Source: CAYTGM01 sp964437365
GTDB lineage: Bacteria > Sumerlaeota > Sumerlaeia > SLMS01
DNA: 64,000 bases
Assembly: GCA_964437365.1 (NCBI GenBank)
Contig: CAYTGM010000018.1
Location: 1-64,000 of the forward strand
Direction: 5' to 3'
Shown: one piece after another, positions 36,486 to 45,187 of the stretch
Layout of the letters: the number at the start of each line of letters is the position of its first letter
Numbering within the stretch: position 1 is the first letter of the stretch
Position numbers and translations under genes: made by a program
The notes under the pieces: generated by a model
What the model was told of the DNA's origin: nothing
The model's database searches: none
What the model saw: the letters and a program-made list of their open reading frames with translations, nothing else

Positions 36486-36552
36486 GAGACCATCCTCAGT
36501 GCATGTCGATGGTCTGAGCATGGTCTCAACATCGAGCGAGCATGGTCCGAGG
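36486..36552. repeat. 11-bp phased ATGGTC repeats
   Basis: ATGGTC occurs at 36509, 36520 and 36542, that is at 11- and 22-bp steps; the skipped unit at 36531 is a degenerate ATCGAG. The units read ATGGTCTGAGC, ATGGTCTCAAC, ATCGAGCGAGC and ATGGTCCGAGG. An inverted copy (GAGACCAT, 36486-36493) lies upstream and can pair with the direct ones. Confidence 0.6.
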
Positions 36553-36754
36553 TCGGGGGTGAATAATAGAGGCATTGCCAAGGTTTTAGAAACCTGTCTC
36601 TCCCACGAGTCTCCCTCCGTTGTCCAACCACGACAGTGTTAAGAGAGTTTTCTTATTTATCTGTTATCTTTTTTCAGAACAGAAAACGGCGCTAAAGTCC
36701 CGTGTCAGATCCATGGCAAAGGCGTGAGAATCTAGACAAAAAAAATAAAAGACG

Positions 36755-36774
36755 TTTTCCACAGGTTTTTCACA
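36755..36774. promoter_or_regulatory. Two DnaA-box-like motifs upstream of nrdJ
   Basis: TTTTCCACA (36755-36763) and TTTTTCACA (36766-36774) both fit TTWTNCACA and are spaced one helical turn apart. DnaA regulates ribonucleotide reductase genes in other bacteria, so this is plausible control of nrdJ. Confidence 0.4.
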
Positions 36775-36859
36775 TTAGATACAAAATGAGTAGATTCAGT
36801 CTTCTAGAGACTCGAACCGTGATATTTGCTTGATTTTGCGATATTTTTTTTCTCTTGAA

Positions 36860-36875
36860 GCACAATATATTGTAG
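36860..36875. promoter_or_regulatory. NrdR box
   Basis: The 16-mer GCACAATATATTGTAG matches the published NrdR-box consensus acaCwAtATaTwGtgt at 13 of 16 positions and contains a perfect 12-bp palindrome (36862-36873). A weaker match (GCACCCCAAATGCTGT, 36890-36905) lies about 30 bp on, the usual spacing of paired NrdR boxes. It lies about 300 bp upstream of nrdJ and 90 bp upstream of the small open frame at 36965. Confidence 0.8.
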
Positions 36876-36964
36876 GTGCAGGTTTGTCGGCACCCCAAAT
36901 GCTGTACTTTGTCTGAAAACGGCAAAAAGCTCATAACAAAGGACTTAGAGGGTGAAACAAGGTT

Positions 36965-37168
36965 TTGGATGATGAAAGTTTGTTTGGAAAGACTGATCAC
37001 AGAACAATCTTTCAACTTCGCGGAAAACCTCTCAAGCCCTTGGAAAACGGGACGGACATAAGTCTGGATCAATGCCCAACGGATGTCACGCAGCAATTGA
37101 GGGAGCAGGTCAGGGAGAACAAGGTTGGAGTGCAGGGATGGAAGAAACTGAATTTAAACTTATCCTAA
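36965..37168 (+). CDS. Possible small protein co-transcribed with nrdJ
   Basis: A TTG-initiated frame of 67 codons starts MDDESLFGKTDHRTIF and ends KKLNLNLS. Composition is charged and soluble, unlike random translation, and it ends 16 bp before the preferred nrdJ start, with the nrdJ ribosome-binding site touching its stop. It lies downstream of the NrdR box. Against it: the start codon is TTG with only AAGG close by, and I recognise no family. Confidence 0.35.
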   Translation: MDDESLFGKTDHRTIFQLRGKPLKPLENGTDISLDQCPTDVTQQLREQVRENKVGVQGWKKLNLNLS

Positions 37169-37184
37169 GGAGATGGGATCGCTC

Positions 37185-40100
37185 ATGAAGATTACTCGCC
37201 GCTATACCACTGCCGGCAAATCCCCTTACACAGGGGTCCCCTTTGTTGAACGTACCAGCCGAATCGTTAACCCCGATGGTTCCATCGTATTCGAAGCCGC
37301 TGACATCCTGGTGCCAGAACACTGGTCACAGGTTGCAGTCGATATTATCGCCCAGAAATATTTCCGTAAAGCCGGAGTTCCCGCTCGTCTGAAAAAAGTC
37401 GCGGAGAAAAACATTCCTGAATGGTTACAGCGCCAGGTTCCTGACGAGAAAACCATGAAGTCTTTCGACGATGACGAGAAGACCGGACCAGAAGTAGATG
37501 CGCGTCAGGTCTTTAACCGCTTGGCGGGTTGTTGGACCTACTGGGGCTATAAACATAACTATTTCGATTCAGAAGAGGATGCTCTCGCCTTCTATGACGA
37601 GATGTGTTATATGCTGGCGCGTCAAATGGCAGCACCCAACTCACCGCAGTGGTTTAACACAGGTCTTCACTGGGCATATGGAATTACCGGTCCTGCACAG
37701 GGACACTCCTTCGTTAATCCGGTAACAGGAAAGATGGAGAAATCCAGCAGTGCCTACGAACATCCTCAACCACACGCCTGCTTCATTCAATCGGTCAGTG
37801 ATGACCTTGTAAATGAAGGTGGAATCATGGATCTTTGGACCCGTGAAGCTCGAATCTTCAAGTACGGTTCTGGGACAGGTTCAAACTTCTCGGCTATACG
37901 TGGGGACGGCGAGTCTCTTAGTGGAGGCGGGAAGTCTTCTGGTTTGATGAGTTTCCTCAAGATTGGGGACCGCGCTGCAGGAGCAATTAAGTCGGGTGGA
38001 ACAACACGTCGTGCGGCAAAGATGGTTGTTCTTGATATCGATCATCCGGATATCGAGGCCTTTATTAACTGGAAAGTAGCCGAGGAGCAAAAGGTCGCTG
38101 CACTGGTTTCTGGATCGAAGCTTTGTAACAAATATCTTAACCAGATGCTGAAGACGATCACCGAAGCTAAAGGCCAGCTGAACGGCGAACGTTTTGACCC
38201 GAAGGTGAATAAAGGACTCAAAAAGGCGATCAAAGAATGTCGCCGTATGCAAATCCCTGAGAACTATGTACAGCGTGTTATTCAACTGGCTAAGGAAGGT
38301 GTTACAGCGCTTGATTTCGCTGAATATGATACCGACTGGACGTCAGAAGCATATATGACTGTATCAGGCCAGAATAGTAACAACTCTGTGCGTCTGACTC
38401 ACGAATTCCTTGAGTCCGTGGAGGCTGACGGTGAATGGGCTCTCACAAACCGTACTGATGGATCTGTTGCCAAAGTAACGCGCGCACGCGACCTTTGGGA
38501 CAGCATTTCGAATGCTGCCTGGAATTGCGCAGACCCTGGTATCCAGTACGACACAACGATCAACGAATGGCACACGTGCCCTCAGTCGGGTAGAATTAAT
38601 GCAAGTAACCCCTGTTCCGAGTATATGTTCCTCGATGATACGGCCTGTAACCTGGCGTCGTTGAACCTGATGCGGTTCTTTGATTGGGAAACTCAGCGCT
38701 TTGATGTAGAAAGCTATGAGCATGCCCTTCGTCTCTGGACCATCGTGTTGGAAATCTCAGTAACGATGGCGCAGTTCCCATCTGAGACGATTGCTCAACT
38801 TTCCTATGAATACCGTACTCTGGGCCTCGGTTATGCCAACCTTGGAACCCTACTGATGGTTCAGGGAATTCCTTACGATTCTGAAAAGGCACGGGCCATG
38901 TGCGGTGCACTTTCTGCCATTATGACTGGTGTTGCTTACTCCACTTCTGCGGAAATGGCTGGAGAGTTGAAACCCTTTCCTGGCTATGAGCGAAACAAAG
39001 AGGACATGCAGCGCGTGATGCGAAATCATCGCCGCGCGGCCTACAATTCTGAAGTTGAAGATTATGAAGGACTAAGTATCACACCCGTTGGTATAGATTC
39101 AGACTACTGTCCTGATGAGTTGCTGGAGTCTGCCCGTCGCGCCTGGGATCGAGCTGTTGCTCTTGGCGAGAAGAACGGATATCGAAATGCTCAGGCTACT
39201 GTGATCGCTCCTACCGGCACGATCGGCCTCGTTATGGACTGTGACACAACAGGCATTGAACCAGACTTCTCACTGGTTAAGTTCAAGAAGCTTGCTGGTG
39301 GGGGATACTTCAAGATTATCAATCAGTCTGTTCCAAACGCACTTCGTCGACTTGGTTATACAGAAAAAGAGATCGAAGAAATTGTTAATTACTGTCGTGG
39401 CAGCCTGACGCTTAAGGGCGCGCCTTTCATCAATGATGAGGTCCTTAAGTCCAAAGGCTTCACCCAGGAGATGATTGATCGCGTTTCTGCTGCGCTTGCT
39501 GGGTCATTCGAAATTCAGTTTGTTTTCAACAAGTACACATTGGGTGAAGAAAACTGCAAGAAGCATCTGAAAATGACGGACGAGCAGTTGAATGACTGGA
39601 GCTTTAATCTCCTTGAGTCGCTTGGCTTTACTCGCCAGCAGGTTCAAGAAGCGAATGATCATATTTGTGGCCGCATGACAATCGAGGGAGCACCGCATCT
39701 CAAGGTTGAGCATTACCCTGTCTTCGACTGCGCGAACAAATGTGGAAAATATGGTAAGAGATATCTGAGCACTTCAGCTCATATTCTCATGATGGCAGCT
39801 GCTCAGCCCTTTATTTCAGGCGCGATCAGCAAGACCATCAATATGCCTAACGAGGCAACGATTGATGAAGTTAAAGATGCATATATGCTTTCATGGAAGA
39901 AGATGGTGAAGGCCAATGCTCTCTATCGTGACGGCTCGAAACTGAGTCAGCCTTTGAACTCAACATCAAGTCTTCTGGCAGACATTGAAGATGAAGAGGA
40001 TGAACCTCTGACATCAACGGTGTCGCCTGCACAAGTTGCCGAGCGTATTATCTACCGCTACCTGTCGAAGCGCCGCCGACTTCCCGATCGCCGTGCCGGT

Positions 40101-40826
40101 TACACGCAGAAAGCTATTATCGGTGGCCATAAAGTATTCCTGAGAACTGGTGAATATGAAGATGGTACGCTTGGCGAAATCTTTATCGACATGCACAAAG
40201 AGGGCGCAGCTTTCCGTTCATTAATGAACAGCTTTGCAATCGCCGTTTCCCTCGGTTTACAACACGGTGTCCCTCTTGAGAAGTTCGTAGAGATCTTTAC
40301 GTTTACTCGTTTTGAACCCAATGGAATGGTCACTGGTAATCCTCACATTAAGATGACAACATCCGTCATTGACTATATCTTCCGAGAAATTGCGATATCC
40401 TATCTTGGACGTACCGATCTTGCCCATGTATCACCTGAGGATCTCAGACACGACAGTCTCGGATCTAAGGCAAACGATATCGAGTATATCGATGAAGAAG
40501 AGGAAACGATCATGCACGACGCCGATGAGGAGTTTTTTGACCCTAAGAGCGTCCGTCCCGATTCGCGTCATTTGAATCCTCTTCCCCAGGAAGTTGAAAT
40601 AGACAAGCCGACTTCCAGCGGAGTCGCTATCAAGCCGGCAGCTGTGAAAAAAGCCTCCTCGAATGGTGTTAAGGTGGGTGTATTAACAAGGACGGAGCTG
40701 GCCCGCCAGGCGCGCATGAAAGGTTACGCAGGAGAAGCATGCGGCAGCTGTGGCTCATGGACTCTTGTTAGAAACGGAACATGTCTCAAGTGTGACAACT
40801 GCGGAGGAACCACGGGCTGCTCGTAA
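37185..40826 (+). CDS. nrdJ: Class II (adenosylcobalamin-dependent) ribonucleoside-diphosphate reductase
   Basis: About 1213 residues, a usual length for NrdJ. I prefer the ATG at 37185, since AAGGAG abuts the ATG at 37173 with no spacing. Visible are FNTGLHWAYG, HACFIQSVSD, the substrate/radical-site motif NPCSEYMFLDDTACNLASLN (475-494), the PTGTIGLVMDCDTTGIEP loop, and the C-terminal Cys-rich tail CGSCG...CLKCDNCGGTTGCS that re-reduces the active site. It makes deoxynucleotides independently of oxygen. An NrdR box upstream indicates repression by NrdR-dATP. Confidence 0.97.
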   Translation: MKITRRYTTAGKSPYTGVPFVERTSRIVNPDGSIVFEAADILVPEHWSQVAVDIIAQKYFRKAGVPARLKKVAEKNIPEWLQRQVPDEKTMKSFDDDEKTGPEVDARQVFNRLAGCWTYWGYKHNYFDSEEDALAFYDEMCYMLARQMAAPNSPQWFNTGLHWAYGITGPAQGHSFVNPVTGKMEKSSSAYEHPQPHACFIQSVSDDLVNEGGIMDLWTREARIFKYGSGTGSNFSAIRGDGESLSGGGKSSGLMSFLKIGDRAAGAIKSGGTTRRAAKMVVLDIDHPDIEAFINWKVAEEQKVAALVSGSKLCNKYLNQMLKTITEAKGQLNGERFDPKVNKGLKKAIKECRRMQIPENYVQRVIQLAKEGVTALDFAEYDTDWTSEAYMTVSGQNSNNSVRLTHEFLESVEADGEWALTNRTDGSVAKVTRARDLWDSISNAAWNCADPGIQYDTTINEWHTCPQSGRINASNPCSEYMFLDDTACNLASLNLMRFFDWETQRFDVESYEHALRLWTIVLEISVTMAQFPSETIAQLSYEYRTLGLGYANLGTLLMVQGIPYDSEKARAMCGALSAIMTGVAYSTSAEMAGELKPFPGYERNKEDMQRVMRNHRRAAYNSEVEDYEGLSITPVGIDSDYCPDELLESARRAWDRAVALGEKNGYRNAQATVIAPTGTIGLVMDCDTTGIEPDFSLVKFKKLAGGGYFKIINQSVPNALRRLGYTEKEIEEIVNYCRGSLTLKGAPFINDEVLKSKGFTQEMIDRVSAALAGSFEIQFVFNKYTLGEENCKKHLKMTDEQLNDWSFNLLESLGFTRQQVQEANDHICGRMTIEGAPHLKVEHYPVFDCANKCGKYGKRYLSTSAHILMMAAAQPFISGAISKTINMPNEATIDEVKDAYMLSWKKMVKANALYRDGSKLSQPLNSTSSLLADIEDEEDEPLTSTVSPAQVAERIIYRYLSKRRRLPDRRAGYTQKAIIGGHKVFLRTGEYEDGTLGEIFIDMHKEGAAFRSLMNSFAIAVSLGLQHGVPLEKFVEIFTFTRFEPNGMVTGNPHIKMTTSVIDYIFREIAISYLGRTDLAHVSPEDLRHDSLGSKANDIEYIDEEEETIMHDADEEFFDPKSVRPDSRHLNPLPQEVEIDKPTSSGVAIKPAAVKKASSNGVKVGVLTRTELARQARMKGYAGEACGSCGSWTLVRNGTCLKCDNCGGTTGCS

Positions 40827-40857
40827 CCTCGCAAGCACCAGTAAATCGTAGACTTAG

Positions 40858-40891
40858 AGAGCCGCTTCCTATCGAGGCGGCTCTTTTTTTT
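40858..40891 (+). terminator. Intrinsic terminator of nrdJ
   Basis: AGAGCCGC (40858-40865) pairs with GCGGCTCT (40877-40884), extended by three further pairs around a CTATC loop, and is followed by eight T. Confidence 0.92.
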
Positions 40892-40967
40892 GTTACTTCC
40901 GTTAACTTCTGTTGTTCCCTATTTATTCCCCTATTTTATCCTGTTTCATTTGATGAAACTCCTTGCG

Positions 40968-40984
40968 AAAGCCATGTTGGCTTT
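40968..40984. promoter_or_regulatory. Palindrome in the pseudopilin promoter region
   Basis: AAAGCCA (40968-40974) and TGGCTTT (40978-40984) form a perfect 7-bp inverted repeat with a 3-base spacer, about 56 bp before the pseudopilin start. It could be an operator or leader hairpin. Confidence 0.35.
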
Positions 40985-41040
40985 GTAAACTCCAATTTAA
41001 TGAGAATTACGTTCATTTAAATTAAGGAGAGTAGAAAAAA

Positions 41041-41724
41041 ATGAAGTATCTTTTCCCCAAAAAAAGGTCGGCATTTACGTTGATTGAGCTGCTGATTGTA
41101 GTCGCAATTATCGCGATTCTTGCGGCGATTGCTGTTCCAAACTTCCTCGAAGCGCAAACACGCTCCAAAGTAAGTCGGACCAAAGCTGACATGAGGACGA
41201 TGGCGACAGCTCTGGAGGCTTACTATGTTGACAACAACAAGTATACACCCGACTTCTCAGATGTGCTGGCAGGCAATCCTCGATTCAACACACTGATCAA
41301 TCGCCTGGTTCCACTGACAACTCCGATTGCCTATTTAACCAGTCTTCCAAACGATATATTCGCGGAACCTGTGGCAGGAGGAAATGCATTCGCTCCAGGC
41401 CCTGGTGGAACACAGGGGGCACCACTCAGTCCGGCCCCTTATCAGATATCCGGTCAGGTTGTCAGACCGATCGTTTATGACTATGCAAAGTTCGACCAGG
41501 CAGGTGGAGCCGTCCCGGCAGATAACCCAAATATCTGGGCCGAGATTTCAAACAGCCCGGAAAGTGTTGCGTGGGCGTTGAATTCACCAGGACCAGATGC
41601 TAAGATTCATCAGTACCTTGGTTTCAGCAATCTGACCATCTATGATCCAACAAATGGCACGATCAGCAATGGCCAGATTATTCGCACAAACCTTGGCGCT
41701 GACGATAAACCGAAGAACCTGTAA
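41041..41724 (+). CDS. Type II secretion/type IV pilin-like pseudopilin
   Basis: The short basic leader MKYLFPKKRSA is followed by the prepilin signature FTLIELLIVVAIIAILAAIA, with Glu at +5, so a prepilin peptidase would cleave between Ala and Phe. Ala at -1 replaces the usual Gly. The next part (EAQTRSKVSRTKADMRTMATA) matches the GspG/H-type helix, and the rest is a Pro/Gly-rich globular domain of about 150 residues. AAGGAGAG lies nine bases upstream. No other secretion or pilus gene is near; orphan pseudopilins of this style are numerous in uncultivated PVC/FCB-type genomes. Confidence 0.88.
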   Translation: MKYLFPKKRSAFTLIELLIVVAIIAILAAIAVPNFLEAQTRSKVSRTKADMRTMATALEAYYVDNNKYTPDFSDVLAGNPRFNTLINRLVPLTTPIAYLTSLPNDIFAEPVAGGNAFAPGPGGTQGAPLSPAPYQISGQVVRPIVYDYAKFDQAGGAVPADNPNIWAEISNSPESVAWALNSPGPDAKIHQYLGFSNLTIYDPTNGTISNGQIIRTNLGADDKPKNL

Positions 41725-41758
41725 TCAAGCGATTGGTTCTCCACTTTACGAGTAAATC

Positions 41759-41792
41759 ATTTCCCGCTCATCTCGCAGTTTGAGCGGGAAAT
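41759..41792. terminator. Bidirectional terminator
   Basis: ATTTCCCGCTCA (41759-41770) pairs with TGAGCGGGAAAT (41781-41792), a perfect 12-bp stem with a 10-base loop, between convergent genes. Confidence 0.8.
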
Positions 41793-41794
41793 CT

Positions 41795-43585
41795 TCATTC
41801 CAGGACAGGCAATTCCACAGTCTCGTCGTGGTTGATGCCATCAACGAAGATTTCCAGGCCTTGAGCATCAGAAGGGACGAGAATATTGCGATCAAGAATC
41901 GGTTGCGAATCAACGTTATAGACAGATATTTCAAGAACGCCTTTTGGAAGACCTTCCAGTTTAAATCTTCCTCCTGCTTGAAGCTGTGATTCTCGTTCCA
42001 GTATCCGACTGTCCATCCAGCCGACAAGAACTACTTTGCCGATGTTAAGAGGCGTGCCTTCGCTCTCGTAGACGATTCCAGTTATACTCTTTGGAGTGTC
42101 CATTTTGATATCAACATGGTGACGCACTGGAAAAGGAAGAGGCTGAACGGAGACTGCTGTTGGTGCCGTTGTGAAGTTGCCTGCAGAGATCGATTCTCGC
42201 AAATCCCAGTCGCCAACAAGACCGATTGGTTTCAGGTATGGTCTGGCGATGAAGGTTCCCTCTGCTCCTGTGTCGGGAATTTGTATATCACCTTCGATAA
42301 TATAAGATTCCGGATCCATCTTGCCGGTATAGATCACCTCTCCCGGGTAGCCACCAGATCCTGTGTCATGTCTTATCATTTGTATCTCCTTTCCCGTCCG
42401 GGTGATCTTGAAGGTCGAAGAATATCCCAATGGCCATGGTTCGATACTTCCTGTCCAGGTTTCTGATGTTCCACCCGCAGCTATTAAAAGCTCTCCAGCT
42501 GTATTTCGGGCTTGTTGTGACGCTGGAAGGGCGACGACCGAATAAGCTTTGTCCGTTTCGTATGGTGTGGCCAGGTATGATCCTTCAAGATTAAGTGGGA
42601 ATTCTTCAGGTTTGGTTCTAACCTGTTGGTTGATAAGAACTGTAGCTCCACGTGCAGTCTTCCCGTCAGGTGTATAGACGGTTCCGGTGAATTCAATGGG
42701 CCAGGCAAACGCGACGTCAATTTCGGAAGATTCGATTTCCGATGAGGTAAGGGATCTTTGGATGTCAGGGTAGTTGTTTGAGTAGGCATAAAGGAGCGCA
42801 GTAGAAAGCTCGAGTGGAACCCCTTCAAATTCGAATTTACCTTTATTGTCCGGATAATTTTCTATGTACCGTTGATCAAGCTGAAGTATGATTCTTCCAT
42901 CTGTCACTGGTTTCCCATCCGGTCCTCGCATTGTTCCAGATAACGTTCTGGCAGGGTAGAGGGTAAAGTTGACGTTTTCAATGACTCCAGCTTCCATGCT
43001 TTGAACGAGTTTAACGACCTGACTATAGCCATCAAGGTTAGCGCTCAGTCGGGTTCCTCCACTGGCGTAAAGTCCATAGATTTCATATTCACCGGATTTA
43101 TTCGTCACCACAGGACGCAATCTTTCACCTGATATCTCGACTCCTTCAATGGGATTGCCCTCAGCGTCTGATACGGTCCCCGTTGCGATAGATCCTCTGA
43201 CCAGATTGAGTTCAATCTGGAAAGGCATTTCTTGTTTCTTAACAATTTCAATCTTCATCGCCTCTCGATACCGCGGAGAAATGGTGTTAAATTGAAGGCC
43301 AAACTCCTCAATCGAGGAATATCTGTCCAGGTTGAAGGTAAAGAACCCTTCGATGTCGCTCTGAGTCCTGTCAGCGCCCACCACTGATCGCGTGAACATA
43401 TCAGAAACTTCCAGAAGGATAGTGACATTTGTCGCCGGTTGCCCCTCCTCCGTCAGTAATCTACCACGGACATAAAGTTCTGTCTGGAAGTCTGTATTAT
43501 CCTGCGAATATACGGGGGCGAATGAAAGGCATGTAAGCATAATGAAGATTACACGGATAAGAAAACTCATGGGTTGATGACTCAT
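41795..43585 (-). CDS. Secreted protein with carboxypeptidase-regulatory-like (Ig-type) domains
   Basis: The 596-residue product has a signal peptide (LIRVIFIMLTCLSFAPVYSQ). Repeated beta-sandwich units are visible by their turns: VRGRLLTEEGQPATNVTI, ATGTVSDAEGNPIEGVEI, LSGTMRGPDGKPVTDGRI, FTGTVYTPDGKTARGATV and ITGIVYESEGTPLNIGKV. At least five CarboxypepD_reg-like copies are present, without catalytic residues. Such proteins are envelope-associated and probably structural or binding. The start may be the ATG at 43585 or 43570. It is convergent with the pseudopilin gene. Confidence 0.82.
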   Translation of the reverse strand: MSHQPMSFLIRVIFIMLTCLSFAPVYSQDNTDFQTELYVRGRLLTEEGQPATNVTILLEVSDMFTRSVVGADRTQSDIEGFFTFNLDRYSSIEEFGLQFNTISPRYREAMKIEIVKKQEMPFQIELNLVRGSIATGTVSDAEGNPIEGVEISGERLRPVVTNKSGEYEIYGLYASGGTRLSANLDGYSQVVKLVQSMEAGVIENVNFTLYPARTLSGTMRGPDGKPVTDGRIILQLDQRYIENYPDNKGKFEFEGVPLELSTALLYAYSNNYPDIQRSLTSSEIESSEIDVAFAWPIEFTGTVYTPDGKTARGATVLINQQVRTKPEEFPLNLEGSYLATPYETDKAYSVVALPASQQARNTAGELLIAAGGTSETWTGSIEPWPLGYSSTFKITRTGKEIQMIRHDTGSGGYPGEVIYTGKMDPESYIIEGDIQIPDTGAEGTFIARPYLKPIGLVGDWDLRESISAGNFTTAPTAVSVQPLPFPVRHHVDIKMDTPKSITGIVYESEGTPLNIGKVVLVGWMDSRILERESQLQAGGRFKLEGLPKGVLEISVYNVDSQPILDRNILVPSDAQGLEIFVDGINHDETVELPVLE

Positions 43586-43720
43586 TCTCGCGATTTATTG
43601 TTGGTCTTATTTGATTTCCAATCCTACTTTTCTCTCAGCTAATGTGGCAAGGCTTGACTGTGAGGTGATTCAGCCCGACAGTTTTTCTACCATCGACCAA
43701 ATTTAGGAAAGGGGCATCGC

Positions 43721-45178
43721 TTGGATACAAGCTCGATTATAGCACTGATAATCATCGCAGGTGACTGGATGCTTCGCCTCGGTCTTGCAGTGCGCGTTAT
43801 CATGCGAAGAAGGCATGTGGGAGTTTCATTGTCCTGGCTCATGGTCATCCTCCTCTTTCCGTTTCTCGGGGCATTGATCTATCTTATCATCGGTGAAAAT
43901 CGGGTTGGGTTGAGACGAGGCATGCGGGCGGAAAGGCTTACAGAACATTTCAGAGAATGGCAGAAGCAGATTGTCAATCGCCTCTCAGTCAACTGGGACG
44001 AAGTGGATGTGAACTCGGAAGCCATGAGGCGTCAGATTGAAACCAGCGTGGGATTACCTGCTATACAGGGAAATGATCTGAAACTTTTCTCTGAGTGGAA
44101 TCAAACTCTCAGAAGTATTATTCGCGACATCGAAGACGCAGAGGGCTGCATACATATGCTCTTCTATATTTGGAGCGATGGTGGGATCGCTGACGAAGTC
44201 GCTGAAGCGCTCATGAGAGCATCGCAAAGAGGAGTTACTTGCCGGTTGCTCGTGGACGCCGTCGGAAGTCAGGAGTTCATCAGAGGCGAAATGATAGGTC
44301 GAATGCGGGAAAGTGGGATCGATGTTGTTGAGGCTCTTCCGGTGGGCATCTTTCGATTACTCCTAAGGCGTATAGATCTAAGGAATCACCGCAAGCTGGT
44401 TGTTATTGATGGAAAAGTGGGCTACACGGGAAGCCAGAACCTGGCTGATGCACGTTTCTTTAAACAGGACGAAGGTGTGGGGCAGTGGGTTGATGCCATG
44501 GTTCGAATTACAGGCCCGATGGTCGAGGTACTTGGTGTCTTGTTTCTTGGCGACTGGATTCTAGAGTCAGAGGACGAGTTGGAAGAAATCATCAAAGGTG
44601 CATGTATAGGTGCACAGGATGACACTGGGGATATTACAGCTCAGGTTGTCCCATCAGGCCCTGGATATTTCGCGAAGACGATTCATGAAATTCTCCTGAC
44701 CACCATCTATAGTGCCAGGGAACAGCTCATTATAACAACTCCCTATTTTGTTCCAGATGAATCGCTGCTATCAGCGCTGATCGCAGCTGCCCATAGAGGC
44801 GTTGAAGTGATCCTCATCGTGCCCAGAAAGGGAGATTCCTGGTTGGTAGAAAAAGCAAGTCGAAGCTATTATATAGAGCTGCTTGAAGCCGGTATTAAGG
44901 TGTACCCTTATAAAAAAGGACTTCTTCATACAAAATCTGTTACCGTTGATGGCAATGTCACTCTGATCGGTACTTTTAACATGGATATGAGAAGTTTCTG
45001 GATCAACTTTGAGCTGACGCTATTCGTCTATGACCGGACGTTCACGGAAGAGATGCGCAATATTCAAATGAGCTACCTTGAAGGACACACCCCTCTTCAA
45101 TACGAAAGATGGAGTGATAGACCTTTCAAAGATCGTTTCATCGAGAATAGCGCTCGATTGTTAAGTCCTCTTCTTTAG
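43721..45178 (+). CDS. cls: Cardiolipin synthase, phospholipase-D family
   Basis: TTG start with GGAAAGGGG a few bases upstream. Two N-terminal membrane segments (about 5-20 and 38-58) precede two HKD motifs: His223-Lys225-Asp230 (HRKLVVIDGKVGYTGSQN) and His403-Lys405-Asp410 (HTKSVTVDGNVTLIGTFNMD). This is the standard ClsA layout of about 485 residues; it condenses two phosphatidylglycerol molecules to cardiolipin at the inner membrane. It is convergent with the next gene with only 9 bp between stops. Confidence 0.95.
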   Translation: MDTSSIIALIIIAGDWMLRLGLAVRVIMRRRHVGVSLSWLMVILLFPFLGALIYLIIGENRVGLRRGMRAERLTEHFREWQKQIVNRLSVNWDEVDVNSEAMRRQIETSVGLPAIQGNDLKLFSEWNQTLRSIIRDIEDAEGCIHMLFYIWSDGGIADEVAEALMRASQRGVTCRLLVDAVGSQEFIRGEMIGRMRESGIDVVEALPVGIFRLLLRRIDLRNHRKLVVIDGKVGYTGSQNLADARFFKQDEGVGQWVDAMVRITGPMVEVLGVLFLGDWILESEDELEEIIKGACIGAQDDTGDITAQVVPSGPGYFAKTIHEILLTTIYSAREQLIITTPYFVPDESLLSALIAAAHRGVEVILIVPRKGDSWLVEKASRSYYIELLEAGIKVYPYKKGLLHTKSVTVDGNVTLIGTFNMDMRSFWINFELTLFVYDRTFTEEMRNIQMSYLEGHTPLQYERWSDRPFKDRFIENSARLLSPLL

Positions 45179-45187
45179 GTATCCGGA

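Larger units (their letters stand above)
36113..36859. other. Gene-free interval upstream of nrdJ
   Basis: No convincing coding region is seen on either strand. The stretch holds the palindrome at 36133, a 9-bp hairpin GCCGCACCT/AGGTGTGGC (36444-36452 and 36458-36466, one G-U pair), the ATGGTC repeats at 36486-36552, a small AGGTTT/AAACCT hairpin (36581-36595), and DnaA-box-like motifs near 36755. The concentration of pairing elements at 36440-36600 would suit a small RNA or a long regulatory region. Confidence 0.5.

Noticed and set aside
36300..37160. Cobalamin riboswitch upstream of the B12-dependent nrdJ
   Set aside because: I could not find the conserved B12-box core or a matching layout; the interval is explained better by NrdR and DnaA-like sites.
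44501..44515. GGTTCGAATT resembling a tRNA T-loop
   Set aside because: It lies inside the cls reading frame and no acceptor or anticodon stem can be built around it.
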